Below are positions 10,465-18,653 of a stretch of 64,000 nucleotides of DNA, piece by piece. Below the pieces are notes generated by a model. It saw only the letters and a program-made list of their open reading frames with translations. It was not told the origin of the DNA and made no database searches. Made by a program: the position numbers and the translations under genes. The stretch is from positions 62,001-126,000 of the forward strand of contig NZ_CP101283.1 in the NCBI RefSeq assembly GCF_024298925.1, given 5' to 3'. Within the stretch, counting starts at the first letter, position 1; every line of letters starts with the position of its first letter. The DNA comes from Phenylobacterium sp. LH3H17. GTDB lineage: Bacteria; Pseudomonadota; Alphaproteobacteria; Caulobacterales; Caulobacteraceae.

Positions 10465-10926
10465 TCAGCGCTGGCCGAATTGAAGGGTCACGGCGAGCAC
10501 CGCGACGACCGCCGCCAGGAACGGCAGCTCGTTGGTGGCGCGCCAGAATTTCGCGGACTTCGAGCGCTCGCCGGCCAGGAATTTCTTGTACGACCCGGCC
10601 AGAAAGCCATGCCAGCCCGAGAGGAAGATCACCGCCGCCAGCTTCACGATCATCCAAGGCTGAGCCAGGAAGGCCCAACCCTCCTTGGCCGCATGGACGT
10701 GCCAGAAGATCAGGCTGACGCCCAGGATCCAGGTCAGGATCATGGACGGATTGATGATGATCTTCAGGAGCTTGCGCTCCCAGACCAGGAAGTTCGCGTC
10801 GAACTCGCTGCCGGGCGGCGCGGTTTCGGTGTGGTAGGCGTAGAGCCGCGGCAGGTACATCATCCCAGACATCCAGGCGATGACTGCGATGATGTGCAGG
10901 CCCCGCAAGGTATCGAAGAGGTTCAC
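10465..10926 (-). CDS. hemJ: Protoporphyrinogen IX oxidase HemJ
   Basis: A membrane enzyme that oxidises protoporphyrinogen IX to protoporphyrin IX in haem synthesis. The 153-aa protein has four hydrophobic helices and the family pattern RGLHIIAVIAWMSGMMYLPR, with its conserved His near the N-terminus. The start is the GTG at 10924-10926, which overlaps the hemH stop (GTGA) and has GGGAG seven bases upstream. An in-frame ATG ten codons earlier is less well placed. Much longer open reading on this strand is the out-of-frame shadow of hemH. Confidence 0.92.
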   Translation of the reverse strand: MNLFDTLRGLHIIAVIAWMSGMMYLPRLYAYHTETAPPGSEFDANFLVWERKLLKIIINPSMILTWILGVSLIFWHVHAAKEGWAFLAQPWMIVKLAAVIFLSGWHGFLAGSYKKFLAGERSKSAKFWRATNELPFLAAVVAVLAVTLQFGQR

Positions 10927-11963
10927 GCCGCAGCTCCCATGGTCTGACAGGCGCATTTCGCATAGTCCTGCGGGCAGCGCCACGGGCCGTCTGGCCGGGC
11001 GCCGCCGGGCCGGGCGAGCGCATTGGTCACGGCCGTCGTCAGGGCGCCGATAAAACGGGGCGCCGTCCCGAGCGCGGGCGCGCGGAGATAGGGGGCGCAT
11101 CCGACCTCGCGGGCCAGCTCGCCGTATTCGTGATCCAGCTCCACCAGGGTCTCGACGTGCTCGGAGACGAAGGCGATCGGGCAGATCAGCACGCCCTTGC
11201 CCTCGGCGCCGGCTCGCCGGATTTCGTCGTCGGTGGAGGGACCGATCCATTTCAGCGGCCCGACGCGGCTCTGGTAGCAGACGTTCCAGTCGGTGAACTC
11301 CGGCAGCCGGAAGACCACCGCCTGGGCCGTGGCCTGCACCTGGGCCTGGTAGGGATCGCCCGCGGCGATGACCTTTTCCGGCAGGCCGTGGGCGGAAAAC
11401 AGCAGCCGGACACTGGCAGGGCTTCCGGCCTGCTCCCAGGTCGCGCGGATCGCCGCGGCGTGGGCCTCGGTGAGGCCCGGCGCCGTGGGGAAGCAGCAGA
11501 CCGTTCGGCTGGTCCCCGGACCGGCATAGGCGGCCTCCCAGTCCTTCAGGGACGAGGCCGAGGTGGTGGTCGAGAACTGCGGGTAGAGCGGCAGGAGCAC
11601 GATCTGGTCCGGCGCGAAGGCCGCGACCTCCTTGGCCGTCTGGCCGGCGAAGGGTTTCCAGTAGCGCATGGCGATGAAGACCTTCACCGTCAGGTCCGGC
11701 CGCGCCGCCGCCAGGCTGGCCTCGAGCGCCGCGGCCTGCTTGCGCGTCTCCGGCAGCAGGGGCGAGCCGCCGCCCATGAGCGCGTAGTTGGCCTGGGCCG
11801 CCTTCTCCCGCCGCTTGGCGATCCACCAGGCGAGCGGCCCGCGCGCGATGGCCGGCAGGTCGAGGATCGCCGGGTCGCTGAACAGGTTCTGCAGGAAGGG
11901 ACGGACCGTGGCCTGGTCATCGGGGCCACCGAGATTGAAGAGGACGACGGCGAGCCTGGTCAT
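10923..11963 (-). CDS. hemH: Ferrochelatase
   Basis: Inserts ferrous iron into protoporphyrin IX. The conserved SAHGLPEK with the active-site His and the FVSEHVETLVELDHEY segment with the catalytic Glu are both present, and the N-terminus VVLFNLGGPD is typical. It is 346 aa, the normal size. The gene lies between hemE and hemJ on the same strand, so three consecutive late steps of haem synthesis are clustered beside the origin. Confidence 0.96.
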   Translation of the reverse strand: MTRLAVVLFNLGGPDDQATVRPFLQNLFSDPAILDLPAIARGPLAWWIAKRREKAAQANYALMGGGSPLLPETRKQAAALEASLAAARPDLTVKVFIAMRYWKPFAGQTAKEVAAFAPDQIVLLPLYPQFSTTTSASSLKDWEAAYAGPGTSRTVCCFPTAPGLTEAHAAAIRATWEQAGSPASVRLLFSAHGLPEKVIAAGDPYQAQVQATAQAVVFRLPEFTDWNVCYQSRVGPLKWIGPSTDDEIRRAGAEGKGVLICPIAFVSEHVETLVELDHEYGELAREVGCAPYLRAPALGTAPRFIGALTTAVTNALARPGGARPDGPWRCPQDYAKCACQTMGAAA

Positions 11964-11980
11964 GATCCGGCCGCGCTAGA

Positions 11981-12120
11981 GTCAAAGTCCCCCTCAGTCA
12001 GCTTCGCTGACAGCTCCCCCAGGAGGGGAGCACCTGAGTTACGCCAATCCAGATCCTCCCCCAGCGCGCAGCGCGTTTTGGGGGAGGTGGCTCGGAGCGA
12101 AGCGGAGAGACGGAGGGGGT
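11981..12120 (-). repeat. Intergenic hairpin repeat, family A, copy 3 (inverted orientation)
   Basis: The same blocks as copy 2 in the opposite orientation: CAAAGTCCCCCTCAGTCAGC and GCTGACAGCTCCCCC, then CCTCCCCC...GGGGGAGG around CGCGC, then GACGGAGGGGGT. It lies between hemE and hemH, so it interrupts the haem operon without breaking a gene. Confidence 0.9.
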
Positions 12121-12123
12121 CTC

Positions 12124-13155
12124 TCACCGTCCCGTCACCCGGCGGATGGTGCGCTCGATGTGTTCGATGGGCGTGTCGGGCAGGACGCCGTGGCCCAGGT
12201 TGAAGATGTAGGGCCTGTCGTTCCACTGGGCGATCAGGGCGTCGACCCGGGCGTCCAGGGCCGGACCGCCGGCCCGCAGCAGCAGGTTGTCCAGGGCGCC
12301 CTGGATGGTCTTGCCCCCCGCCTGGATCTTGCGGCCGAGCGCGGCCGAGGCCTGGGTGTCCAGGGCCACGGCCTGGACAGGGACCTTCTCGGCATAGGTC
12401 TCGACCAGCGCGCCGGCCCCGCGCGGGAAGCCGATGAACGGGGTGTCGATCCCCGCGGCGCGGACCTGCTCGATGATGGCGATGTGCGGCCTGATGACGA
12501 TCCGCTCGAAGACGTCCTCCGCCAGGCCTTCCGCCCAGCTCTCGAACAGCTTCAGCACCTGGGCGCCGGATTTCGCCTGCATGACCAGGTAGCGCGCGGT
12601 GGACTCCACCAGTATGTCCAGCAGCCGGTCCAGCTTCTCGGGGTGTTCGTAGGCGTAGGTCCTCGCCCCGGTGCGGTCGGACCCCCGGCCCTCGATCATG
12701 TAGGTGGCCACGGTCCAGGGCGCGCCCGCGAAACCTATCAGGGCGCGGTCGGGCTCCAGCTCGGCGCGGACCCGGGCCAGGGTCTCTCCGATGGCGCTCA
12801 GGCGTTCCGTGGAAGCCTCGACCTGGTCCGCCAGGCTTTCCAGGGGCGGCAGTTCGCCCAGGCGGGGCCCCTCGCCGGCCTCGAACCAGACCTCCTGGCC
12901 CAGCGCCCGCGGGATCAGCAGGATGTCGGCGAAGACGATGGCCGCATCCAGCGGGAAGCGGCGCATGGGCTGCAAGGTCGCCTCGGCCGCCATCTCCGGA
13001 TTGTGGCAAAAGGCGATGAAGTCCTTCGCCCGGGTGCGCAGCTCACGGTACTCCGGCAGGGAGCGTCCGGCCTGGCGCATGAACCAGACCGGGGGCCGGT
13101 CCAGGGTTTCGCCGGCGAGCGCCCGCAAGAGGCGCGGTTTTGAACCTTCTGACAT
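12124..13155 (-). CDS. hemE: Uroporphyrinogen decarboxylase
   Basis: Decarboxylates uroporphyrinogen III to coproporphyrinogen III. It shows the signature PPVWFMRQAGRSLPEYR near residue 21, the GFAGAPWTVATYMIEG strand-loop and FESWAEG. At 343 aa it is full length. It reads away from the adjacent origin region, as hemE does in Caulobacter crescentus, where its promoters lie within the origin and are controlled by CtrA. Confidence 0.97.
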   Translation of the reverse strand: MSEGSKPRLLRALAGETLDRPPVWFMRQAGRSLPEYRELRTRAKDFIAFCHNPEMAAEATLQPMRRFPLDAAIVFADILLIPRALGQEVWFEAGEGPRLGELPPLESLADQVEASTERLSAIGETLARVRAELEPDRALIGFAGAPWTVATYMIEGRGSDRTGARTYAYEHPEKLDRLLDILVESTARYLVMQAKSGAQVLKLFESWAEGLAEDVFERIVIRPHIAIIEQVRAAGIDTPFIGFPRGAGALVETYAEKVPVQAVALDTQASAALGRKIQAGGKTIQGALDNLLLRAGGPALDARVDALIAQWNDRPYIFNLGHGVLPDTPIEHIERTIRRVTGR

Positions 13156-13379
13156 GGGCGCCGTTAAACCGGCTTAGCGCGCCGGGCTCAAGGCCTGGGC
13201 TCAAACCCGCCTGCCTTCTTCCTAATTAGAATCTTGAATCTAAGCGGAAGGGGTAGAAGCAGGGCCGCCGATCAATGGGGACAAGTCGCGCCCCGCACAT
13301 GCCGCGAAGCCTTCGCCCACAAGCCATACGACGGTTTCGAGACGCTCACGGTAAAGCCTGTGAATTGCGGGGAGCGTCG

Positions 13380-13394
13380 TTAACCCCTCGTTAG
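13380..13394. promoter_or_regulatory. CtrA-like box a
   Basis: TTAA, seven bases, TTAG: one mismatch from the TTAA-N7-TTAA CtrA consensus. It is separated by only two bases from box b. Confidence 0.7.
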
Positions 13395-13396
13395 GG

Positions 13397-13411
13397 TTTA
13401 CCTTTTGTTAA
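13397..13411. promoter_or_regulatory. CtrA-like box b
   Basis: TTTA, seven bases, TTAAC: one mismatch from the CtrA consensus. Boxes a and b form a tight pair, as expected for cooperative CtrA binding at an origin. Confidence 0.7.
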
Positions 13412-13453
13412 CCCCTGACCGGGGGCCGATCGTGGCTGAACGCCGGTCGCTGG

Positions 13454-13457
13454 TTAA
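13454..13457. promoter_or_regulatory. Isolated CtrA half-site
   Basis: A lone TTAA (GGTTAATCC) without a good partner at seven-base spacing, midway between boxes b and c. Weak on its own. Confidence 0.3.
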
Positions 13458-13475
13458 TCCTTTGGTCATACCTTG

Positions 13476-13490
13476 GTAAGACTTCATTAA
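13476..13490. promoter_or_regulatory. CtrA-like box c
   Basis: GTAA, seven bases, TTAAC: one mismatch from the consensus with the favourable trailing C. Confidence 0.6.
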
Positions 13491-13500
13491 CCTCCCAGAG

Positions 13501-13509
13501 CGTGGATCA
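13501..13509 (-). promoter_or_regulatory. DnaA-like box 1
   Basis: The minus strand reads TGATCCACG, one base from the TGATCCACA form used by Caulobacter DnaA. It is the best DnaA box in the segment. Confidence 0.65.
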
Positions 13510-13569
13510 GTCGGACTCAAACCGGGCCAGTTCTCCCATCCGTCCACCGCTGGCCGGCCGGCGGCGTGG

Positions 13570-13578
13570 CTATCCCCA
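13570..13578 (+). promoter_or_regulatory. DnaA-like box 2 (weak)
   Basis: CTATCCCCA matches the TTATCCACA consensus at seven of nine positions. Confidence 0.4.
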
Positions 13579-13614
13579 ATTTCGTTCGCCTTCGCTAAGA
13601 AGGTATCGACTCTT

Positions 13615-13623
13615 TGATCCCCA
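13615..13623 (+). promoter_or_regulatory. DnaA-like box 3 (weak)
   Basis: TGATCCCCA matches TGATCCACA at eight of nine positions and TTATCCACA at seven. A further weak match lies on the minus strand at 13276-13284. Confidence 0.45.
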
Positions 13624-13667
13624 GATTTCCGCCTAAGCCATTTCGTCGCAGCCAGCCTTAGGATCCG

Positions 13668-14516
13668 ATGACCTCGCCCTCGCGCATCGCCACCTACTTC
13701 CATGTGCACCTGGTGTCGGACTCCACCGGCGAAACCCTCAACGCCATGGCGCGCGCCGTCTGCGCCCGGTTCGAGAACGTGCTGCCCATCGAGCACATCT
13801 ACGCCCTGGTGCGCTCGCCCCGGCAGCTGGAGCGGGCGCTGACCGACATCGAGGAGGCGCCCGGCGTCGTGATCCATACGATCGTCGACGACCAGCTGCG
13901 CACGGCGCTCGAAGAAGGGGTTCGGCGGCTGGACATGCCCTGCATCGCCGCCCTGGACCCGCTGGTCTCGTCCCTGCAGCGCTATCTGGGCGCCTCGATC
14001 AGCCGCCGGGTGGGGGTGCAGCACGCGCTCGACAACGACTATTTCAACCGCATGGACGCCCTGAACTACGCCATCGGCCATGACGACGGCCAGGGCGGCC
14101 AGGATCTGGAGCAGGCCGACGTGGTGCTGGTGGGGGTCTCGCGGACGTCGAAGACCCCGACCTGCATCTATCTGGCCCACCGCGGCGTGCGGGCGGCCAA
14201 TGTGCCGCTGGTGCCGACGCGGCCGCCGCCGGAGAAGCTGTTCGAGCTGAAGAACACCCTGGTGGTGGGCCTGACCATCTCGCCGGACCGGCTGATCCAG
14301 ATCCGCCGCAACCGGTTGCTCAGCCTCAAGGAAGACCGGGAATCCTCCTATATCGACATCGAGGCGGTGCGCGAGGAGACGGTGAAGGCCCGGCGGCTCT
14401 ATGAGCGCCAGGGCTGGCCGGTGATCGACGTCACCCGCCGCAGCGTCGAGGAGACCGCCGCGTCGGTCCTCAACCTGCTGCACGGCGGCCACGGCCAGGT
14501 GGAAGTGCTCGGATGA
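13668..14516 (+). CDS. Pyruvate, phosphate dikinase regulatory protein (DUF299 kinase/pyrophosphorylase)
   Basis: A bifunctional ADP-dependent kinase and Pi-dependent pyrophosphorylase that switches pyruvate phosphate dikinase or PEP synthase off and on. It starts with the family HLVSDSTGETLNAMARA and carries the P-loop-like GVSRTSKTPT near residue 155. The length is 282 aa. It is the first gene on the right of the origin (the position called RP001 in Caulobacter) and overlaps maf by four bases (ATGA), opening a five-gene run. Confidence 0.93.
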   Translation: MTSPSRIATYFHVHLVSDSTGETLNAMARAVCARFENVLPIEHIYALVRSPRQLERALTDIEEAPGVVIHTIVDDQLRTALEEGVRRLDMPCIAALDPLVSSLQRYLGASISRRVGVQHALDNDYFNRMDALNYAIGHDDGQGGQDLEQADVVLVGVSRTSKTPTCIYLAHRGVRAANVPLVPTRPPPEKLFELKNTLVVGLTISPDRLIQIRRNRLLSLKEDRESSYIDIEAVREETVKARRLYERQGWPVIDVTRRSVEETAASVLNLLHGGHGQVEVLG

Positions 14517-15112
14517 GCGCGGAGCCGATCATCCTGGCCTCCAAGAGCGCTGCGCGTCGCGCCGTGCTGACCGGCGCCGGCGTGCCGTTCGAGGTGTCGG
14601 TGGCCGGGGTCGACGAGGACGCCGTCAAGACCGCCATGCTGGCGCAGGGCGCGAGCCCGCGCGACGTGGCCGACGCCCTAGCCGAACTGAAGGCCATCCG
14701 GGTGTCGCGCTCGCAGCCCGGCTTCGTGATCGGCTCGGACCAGACCCTGGAGTTCGAGGGCCGGCTCTATGACAAGGTCGAGACCATGGAGGCCGCCGCC
14801 GAGCGGCTGAAGGCGATGCGGGGCAAGCCGCACAAGCTGCACTCCGCCGTGGTGGTGGCCAAGGACGGGGCGCCGATCTGGCGCGAGGTGGTCTCGGCGA
14901 CGCTGACCATGCGCGACTTCTCCGACGATTTCCTCACGGCCTATCTGGTCACCGAGGGCGACCAGGCTCTTGGCTCGGTGGGCTGTTACCGGCTGGAAGG
15001 TCCCGGCGCCCAGCTGTTCTCGAAGATCGAGGGCGACTATTTCGCCATCCTCGGCCTGCCCCTGATGGGCCTGCTGGACCTGTTCCGCAGGCATGGGGCG
15101 CTTAAGGCATGA
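14513..15112 (+). CDS. Maf-like nucleoside triphosphate pyrophosphatase
   Basis: A Maf/HAM1-fold house-cleaning pyrophosphatase that hydrolyses non-canonical nucleotides. It shows [12 protein letters not shown] at the N-terminus, the [10 protein letters not shown] segment with its catalytic Asp, and the C-terminal [14 protein letters not shown]. It is 199 aa. Four-base overlaps join it to the gene on each side (ATGA at both junctions). Confidence 0.92.
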   Translation: MSAEPIILASKSAARRAVLTGAGVPFEVSVAGVDEDAVKTAMLAQGASPRDVADALAELKAIRVSRSQPGFVIGSDQTLEFEGRLYDKVETMEAAAERLKAMRGKPHKLHSAVVVAKDGAPIWREVVSATLTMRDFSDDFLTAYLVTEGDQALGSVGCYRLEGPGAQLFSKIEGDYFAILGLPLMGLLDLFRRHGALKA

Positions 15113-15951
15113 TCAGCGGCGCGACCTTGCTGGCCGGGGTAGTGGGAAACCCCATCGCTCACTCCATGAGCCCGATCCTGCACAACGCCTGGCTGGCGGC
15201 GGCGGGGATCGACGGGGCCTATGTCCCGTTCCGGGTCGCCGAGGACCGGTTTACGGGCTTCGTGGAGTCCTTGCGTGGCGGCTCCGTGCGGGGGCTCAAC
15301 GTCACCATCCCCTTCAAGGAGCAGGCCCTGGCCCTGGCCGATCGGCCGGGCGAGCGGGCGACCATGGCGGGCGCGGCCAATGTGCTGGTCTTCGAGGCGG
15401 ACGGTGGCATTCTCGCCGACAACACCGACGGCCTGGGCCTGCTGGCCGCCCTCGCGGGGCAGGCGCCGGGCTTTGATCCAGGATCCGGGCCGGTGGCGAT
15501 CCTGGGCGCCGGCGGCGGCGCGCGGGGCGCGGCGGCGGCCTTCACCGCGGCCGGCTGCCCCGAGGTGCGCATCGTCAACCGAACCCAGGCCAGGGCCCAG
15601 GCGATCACCGACGTGCTGGGCGGCGAGGCCTTCGGCCTGGACCGGGCGGCGGCCGCCTTCGAGGGGGTTATCGCGGTGGTCAACGCCACCTCGGCGGGAC
15701 TGGCGGGCGAGGGCGAACTGGACGCACCGCTGGAGGCAACCCCCACGACCTGCGTGGTGATGGACATGGTCTACAAGCCGCTGCTCACGCCGTTCCTGGC
15801 GCGGGCCCAGGCGCTGGAACGCCGCACGGTCGACGGCCTGGCCATGCTGATCGGCCAGGCGATCCCGTCATTCGAGGCTTTCTATGGCCGACCGCCACCG
15901 GCCGATGTCGATGTCCGCGCCCTGGCGCTGAAATTCCTGGAGGGGCGTTGA
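15109..15951 (+). CDS. aroE: Shikimate dehydrogenase (NADP+)
   Basis: Reduces 3-dehydroshikimate to shikimate in aromatic amino-acid synthesis. It has [19 protein letters not shown] (substrate site with its Ser pair), NVTIPFK with the catalytic Lys, DNTDGLG and the NADP-binding loop GAGGGARG near residue 131. It is 280 aa. The start overlaps the maf stop, and the stop overlaps the coaE start by one base (TGATG). Confidence 0.95.
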   Translation: MISGATLLAGVVGNPIAHSMSPILHNAWLAAAGIDGAYVPFRVAEDRFTGFVESLRGGSVRGLNVTIPFKEQALALADRPGERATMAGAANVLVFEADGGILADNTDGLGLLAALAGQAPGFDPGSGPVAILGAGGGARGAAAAFTAAGCPEVRIVNRTQARAQAITDVLGGEAFGLDRAAAAFEGVIAVVNATSAGLAGEGELDAPLEATPTTCVVMDMVYKPLLTPFLARAQALERRTVDGLAMLIGQAIPSFEAFYGRPPPADVDVRALALKFLEGR

Positions 15952-16598
15952 TGCTGGTCCTTGGGCTCACCGGCTCCATCGGCATGGGCAAGTCGACCAC
16001 GGCGGCCATGTTCCGCGAGGCCGGCATTCCGGTCTATGACGCCGACGCGGCGGTGGCCGACCTCTATGTGCAGGGCGGCGCGGCGGTCGGACCGCTGGAA
16101 GCGGCGTTTCCCGGCGTCACCAAGGACGGGGCGGTGGACCGCGAGGCCCTGCGGACCCGGGTCCTGGGCGACGACGCGGCCATGGCCAAGCTAAATTCCA
16201 TCGTCCATCCGCTGGTGGGCGCCGACCGAGGGCATTTCTTCAGGGCGGCGGAGGCGGCCGGCGCCGACATGGTCGTGCTGGACATCCCCCTGCTCTACGA
16301 GACCGGCGGCGACGCCAACATGGACGCGGTGGTGGTGGCCTCGGCCCCCGCCGACCAGCAGCGCGAGCGGGTCCTGGCGCGGCCCGGCATGACACCGGAA
16401 CGGCTGGACGCCATCCTCTCGCGCCAGACGCCCGACGCCGAGAAGCGCGCCCGGGCCCATTTCGTGGTCGACACCGGGCGCGGCTTGGAGCCGGCGCGGG
16501 CCCAGGTGGCCGAGATTATCGCCACGATGCGCGATCCACAGAAGCGTCCCACGCGACAACAGGCCCCGCTTGAAGGCCAGGCCAAACGGGGCGATTGA
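15951..16598 (+). CDS. coaE: Dephospho-CoA kinase
   Basis: Catalyses the last step of coenzyme A synthesis. The P-loop is [11 protein letters not shown] at residues 6-16, with [10 protein letters not shown] and the lid segment [23 protein letters not shown] 15951 is preferred over a TTG one codon earlier, because GGAGGGG lies at good distance. It is 215 aa, the usual length. Confidence 0.94.
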   Translation: MLVLGLTGSIGMGKSTTAAMFREAGIPVYDADAAVADLYVQGGAAVGPLEAAFPGVTKDGAVDREALRTRVLGDDAAMAKLNSIVHPLVGADRGHFFRAAEAAGADMVVLDIPLLYETGGDANMDAVVVASAPADQQRERVLARPGMTPERLDAILSRQTPDAEKRARAHFVVDTGRGLEPARAQVAEIIATMRDPQKRPTRQQAPLEGQAKRGD

Positions 16599-16604
16599 TC
16601 GGCC

Positions 16605-17312
16605 ATGGCGCGTGAGATCGTCCTCGACACCGAAACCACGGGCTTCGAGCCGCACCTGGGGCACCGGCTGGTGGAACTGGCCTGCCTGGAGATCGAGGAC
16701 TTCGTCCCGACCGGGCGGACCTTCCACGTCTATATCGATCCCGAGCGCGACATGCCGCCCGAGGCCCAGCGCGTCCACGGCCTGTCCATCGATTTCCTGC
16801 GCGGCAAGCCGAAGTTCGCCGACCTGGAGATCCACCACGCCTTCCTGGAATTCGTCGGCGAGGCCCCGATCATCGCCCACAACGCCGGCTTCGACCGGGC
16901 GTTCGTGAACCACGAGCTGACCGTCTGCGGCCGGGAGATCATCCCGGAGCACCGCTGGGTCGACACCCTGGCCCTGGCGCGCACCCGGTTTCCGGGCATG
17001 CACAACTCGCTGGACGCGCTCTGCAAGCGCTTCAAGATCTCGCTGGCCGACCGCGAGAAGCACGGGGCGCTTATCGACGCCCGGCTGCTGGCGGCGGTCT
17101 ATCTGGAGCTGAAGGGCGGGCGCGAGCGCCGCCTGGAGCTGACCACCAGCCAGGCCCTGGCCCAGGCGGTGTCCATCGCGACCCAGGGGGCCTATGGCGC
17201 GCGCCCGAGGCCGCTGGCCTTCCGTTCGACCGACGCCGAACGCGAACTGCACGCCAGCTTCATCCGCGAGGTCGTGAAGAGCGACCTGCTCTGGAAGAAG
17301 CACGGCCTGTAG
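16605..17312 (+). CDS. dnaQ: DNA polymerase III subunit epsilon (proofreading exonuclease)
   Basis: A DEDDh 3'-5' exonuclease. Exo I is LDTETTG (residues 7-13), Exo II is AHNAGFDRAFV and Exo III is KHGALIDARLLAAVY, so all catalytic Asp, Glu and His residues are present. At 235 aa it is normal. It ends the run from the PPDK regulator and converges on secB. Confidence 0.95.
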   Translation: MAREIVLDTETTGFEPHLGHRLVELACLEIEDFVPTGRTFHVYIDPERDMPPEAQRVHGLSIDFLRGKPKFADLEIHHAFLEFVGEAPIIAHNAGFDRAFVNHELTVCGREIIPEHRWVDTLALARTRFPGMHNSLDALCKRFKISLADREKHGALIDARLLAAVYLELKGGRERRLELTTSQALAQAVSIATQGAYGARPRPLAFRSTDAERELHASFIREVVKSDLLWKKHGL

Positions 17313-17319
17313 CCACCCG

Positions 17320-17351
17320 TCGTCATCCTCCGGTCAGCCGAAGGATGACGA
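17320..17351. repeat. Intergenic hairpin, family B, short copy
   Basis: CGTCATCCT at 17321 pairs with AGGATGACG at 17342 around a 12-base loop containing CCGGTCAGC. The same arm CGTCATCCTCCGGTCAGC occurs at 33851. It lies between the convergent dnaQ and secB genes and could act as a two-way terminator, though it has no T tract. Confidence 0.7.
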
Positions 17352-17357
17352 CGTGGT

Positions 17358-17855
17358 TTAGGCGTTGCCCATGGCCGGGCCCTGGATCTCGCCGCCGGCC
17401 TTGCGGGCGGCATAGACGCCGGCGAAGTCGATGGGGTCCAGCAGGAAGGGCGGATAGCCGCCGTCCGAAGTCACGTCGCCGATCACCCGGCGGGCGAAGG
17501 GGAACAGGAAGCGCGGGCATTCCACCAGCAGCACGGGCTCGATATCGGCCGGGGCGACGCCGGTGATCTGGAAGACACCGCCGTACAGCAGCTCCACATG
17601 AAAGACCGGACCGTCCTCGCGGGTGGCCCGGGCCGAGAGCTTCAGGTCCACCTCGAACAGGCCGTCCTCGCGGCCCCGGGCGTTCATCTCGACGCCCATG
17701 TCGATCTGCGGCTGACCCGCCGACTGGGTGCGCAGGGTCTCGGGCGCGCGGGGATTCTCGAAGGACAGATCGCGGATGAACTGGGCCAGGATGCGGATGC
17801 CGGGCTCTTCGGTATCGGCGCCGTTGGTCTCGGGGGCCACGTCGGTATCGGTCAT
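17358..17855 (-). CDS. secB: Protein-export chaperone SecB
   Basis: Keeps preproteins unfolded for SecA and the Sec translocase. It shows the family strand [16 protein letters not shown], a Gly-rich YGGVFQITG and [18 protein letters not shown], followed by the [15 protein letters not shown] signature. ATG 17853-17855 gives 165 aa, the usual length; the open frame continues 28 codons upstream without similarity. It diverges from the Tim44-like gene, as in other Caulobacterales. Confidence 0.96.
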   Translation of the reverse strand: MTDTDVAPETNGADTEEPGIRILAQFIRDLSFENPRAPETLRTQSAGQPQIDMGVEMNARGREDGLFEVDLKLSARATREDGPVFHVELLYGGVFQITGVAPADIEPVLLVECPRFLFPFARRVIGDVTSDGGYPPFLLDPIDFAGVYAARKAGGEIQGPAMGNA

Positions 17856-18007
17856 GTTCTGGAAAATCCGGTTGATCGGACGTCCATTCACGTCCTGTTT
17901 GTGGCGCGGGCTGCTATCATGTGGCCTAAGCCGATGCAACGTCGCCCCTGACGGGGGCGTTCCGCTGTCCTATATTGAGCCTTTCCCGTTTCTACGAGCC
18001 CTAACCG

Positions 18008-18622
18008 TTGTCCAACGTTCTCGAGCTGATCATCTTCGCCGGCCTGGCTGCTGTGGTGCTTTACCAGCTGTATTCGGTGCTGGGCCGCCGTGTGGGCCGC
18101 CAGCCCGAGGACACCGCCGCCGACAAGGCCGCGGTTTCCGGGGCGCCCGCGACGCCGGTGCTCGACGCCCCGGACGACGGGGTCGGGCTCACCGGCCTGC
18201 CGGCGGTGAAGCACCGCGACCCCTCCTTCGACCTCTCGCGGTTCCTGGCGGGGGCCAAGGGCGCCTATGAGATGATCGTGCGCGCCTTCGCCGCGGGCGA
18301 CCGCGAGACGCTGAAGAACCTGCTGGCGCCCAACGTGATGTCCAGTTTCGAGGCCGGGATCGACGCGCGCGAGGCCAGCGGCGCCACGGAAACCGTGGAA
18401 TTCCTGCACGCCCCCCGCGCCGACATGGAGCGGGCCGAGCTGGTGGGCGACGCCGCCCGCATCACGGTACGTTTCCTGGCCGAGTTCCGCAGCCGCTCCA
18501 AGGGCCCCGAGGGCGAGGCCGTGGACGACAAGCGCACCGCCGAACTCTGGACCTTCGAGCGCAATCTCAAGAGCCGCGATCCCAACTGGATGCTGGTTCA
18601 CGTCGACGCCGCCGAGGCGTAG
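18008..18622 (+). CDS. Tim44-like domain inner-membrane protein
   Basis: A 204-aa protein with one N-terminal membrane helix (LELIIFAGLAAVVLYQLYSV), a charged linker and a C-terminal Tim44-like domain from about residue 90. Alphaproteobacterial members are relatives of mitochondrial Tim44, and a link to protein export is an inference. The start appears to be TTG at 18008, since no ATG or GTG gives the conserved N-terminus. It heads an operon with mltA and an Smr gene. Confidence 0.88.
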   Translation: MSNVLELIIFAGLAAVVLYQLYSVLGRRVGRQPEDTAADKAAVSGAPATPVLDAPDDGVGLTGLPAVKHRDPSFDLSRFLAGAKGAYEMIVRAFAAGDRETLKNLLAPNVMSSFEAGIDAREASGATETVEFLHAPRADMERAELVGDAARITVRFLAEFRSRSKGPEGEAVDDKRTAELWTFERNLKSRDPNWMLVHVDAAEA

Positions 18623-18653
18623 GACCGCCCGTTTCCCGATTGGAGGGGTGATC

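Larger units (their letters stand above)
13156..13667. other. Putative chromosome replication origin (Cori-like)
   Basis: A 512-bp non-coding segment between hemE (minus) and the PPDK regulator (plus), the same neighbours as Caulobacter Cori. It has an AT-rich stretch at 13222-13243, clustered CtrA-type half-sites at 13380-13411 and 13454-13490, DnaA-like boxes at 13501, 13570 and 13615, and four GANTC adenine-methylation sites (13229, 13236, 13514, 13608). Genes on both sides mostly read outward. Assignment rests on position plus motif clustering; replication was not measured. Confidence 0.88.

Noticed and set aside
10465-11826. A 453-residue frame joining HemJ to an upstream stretch
   Set aside because: The N-terminal 300 residues are hemH out of frame. 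A good GTG with GGGAG defines HemJ.
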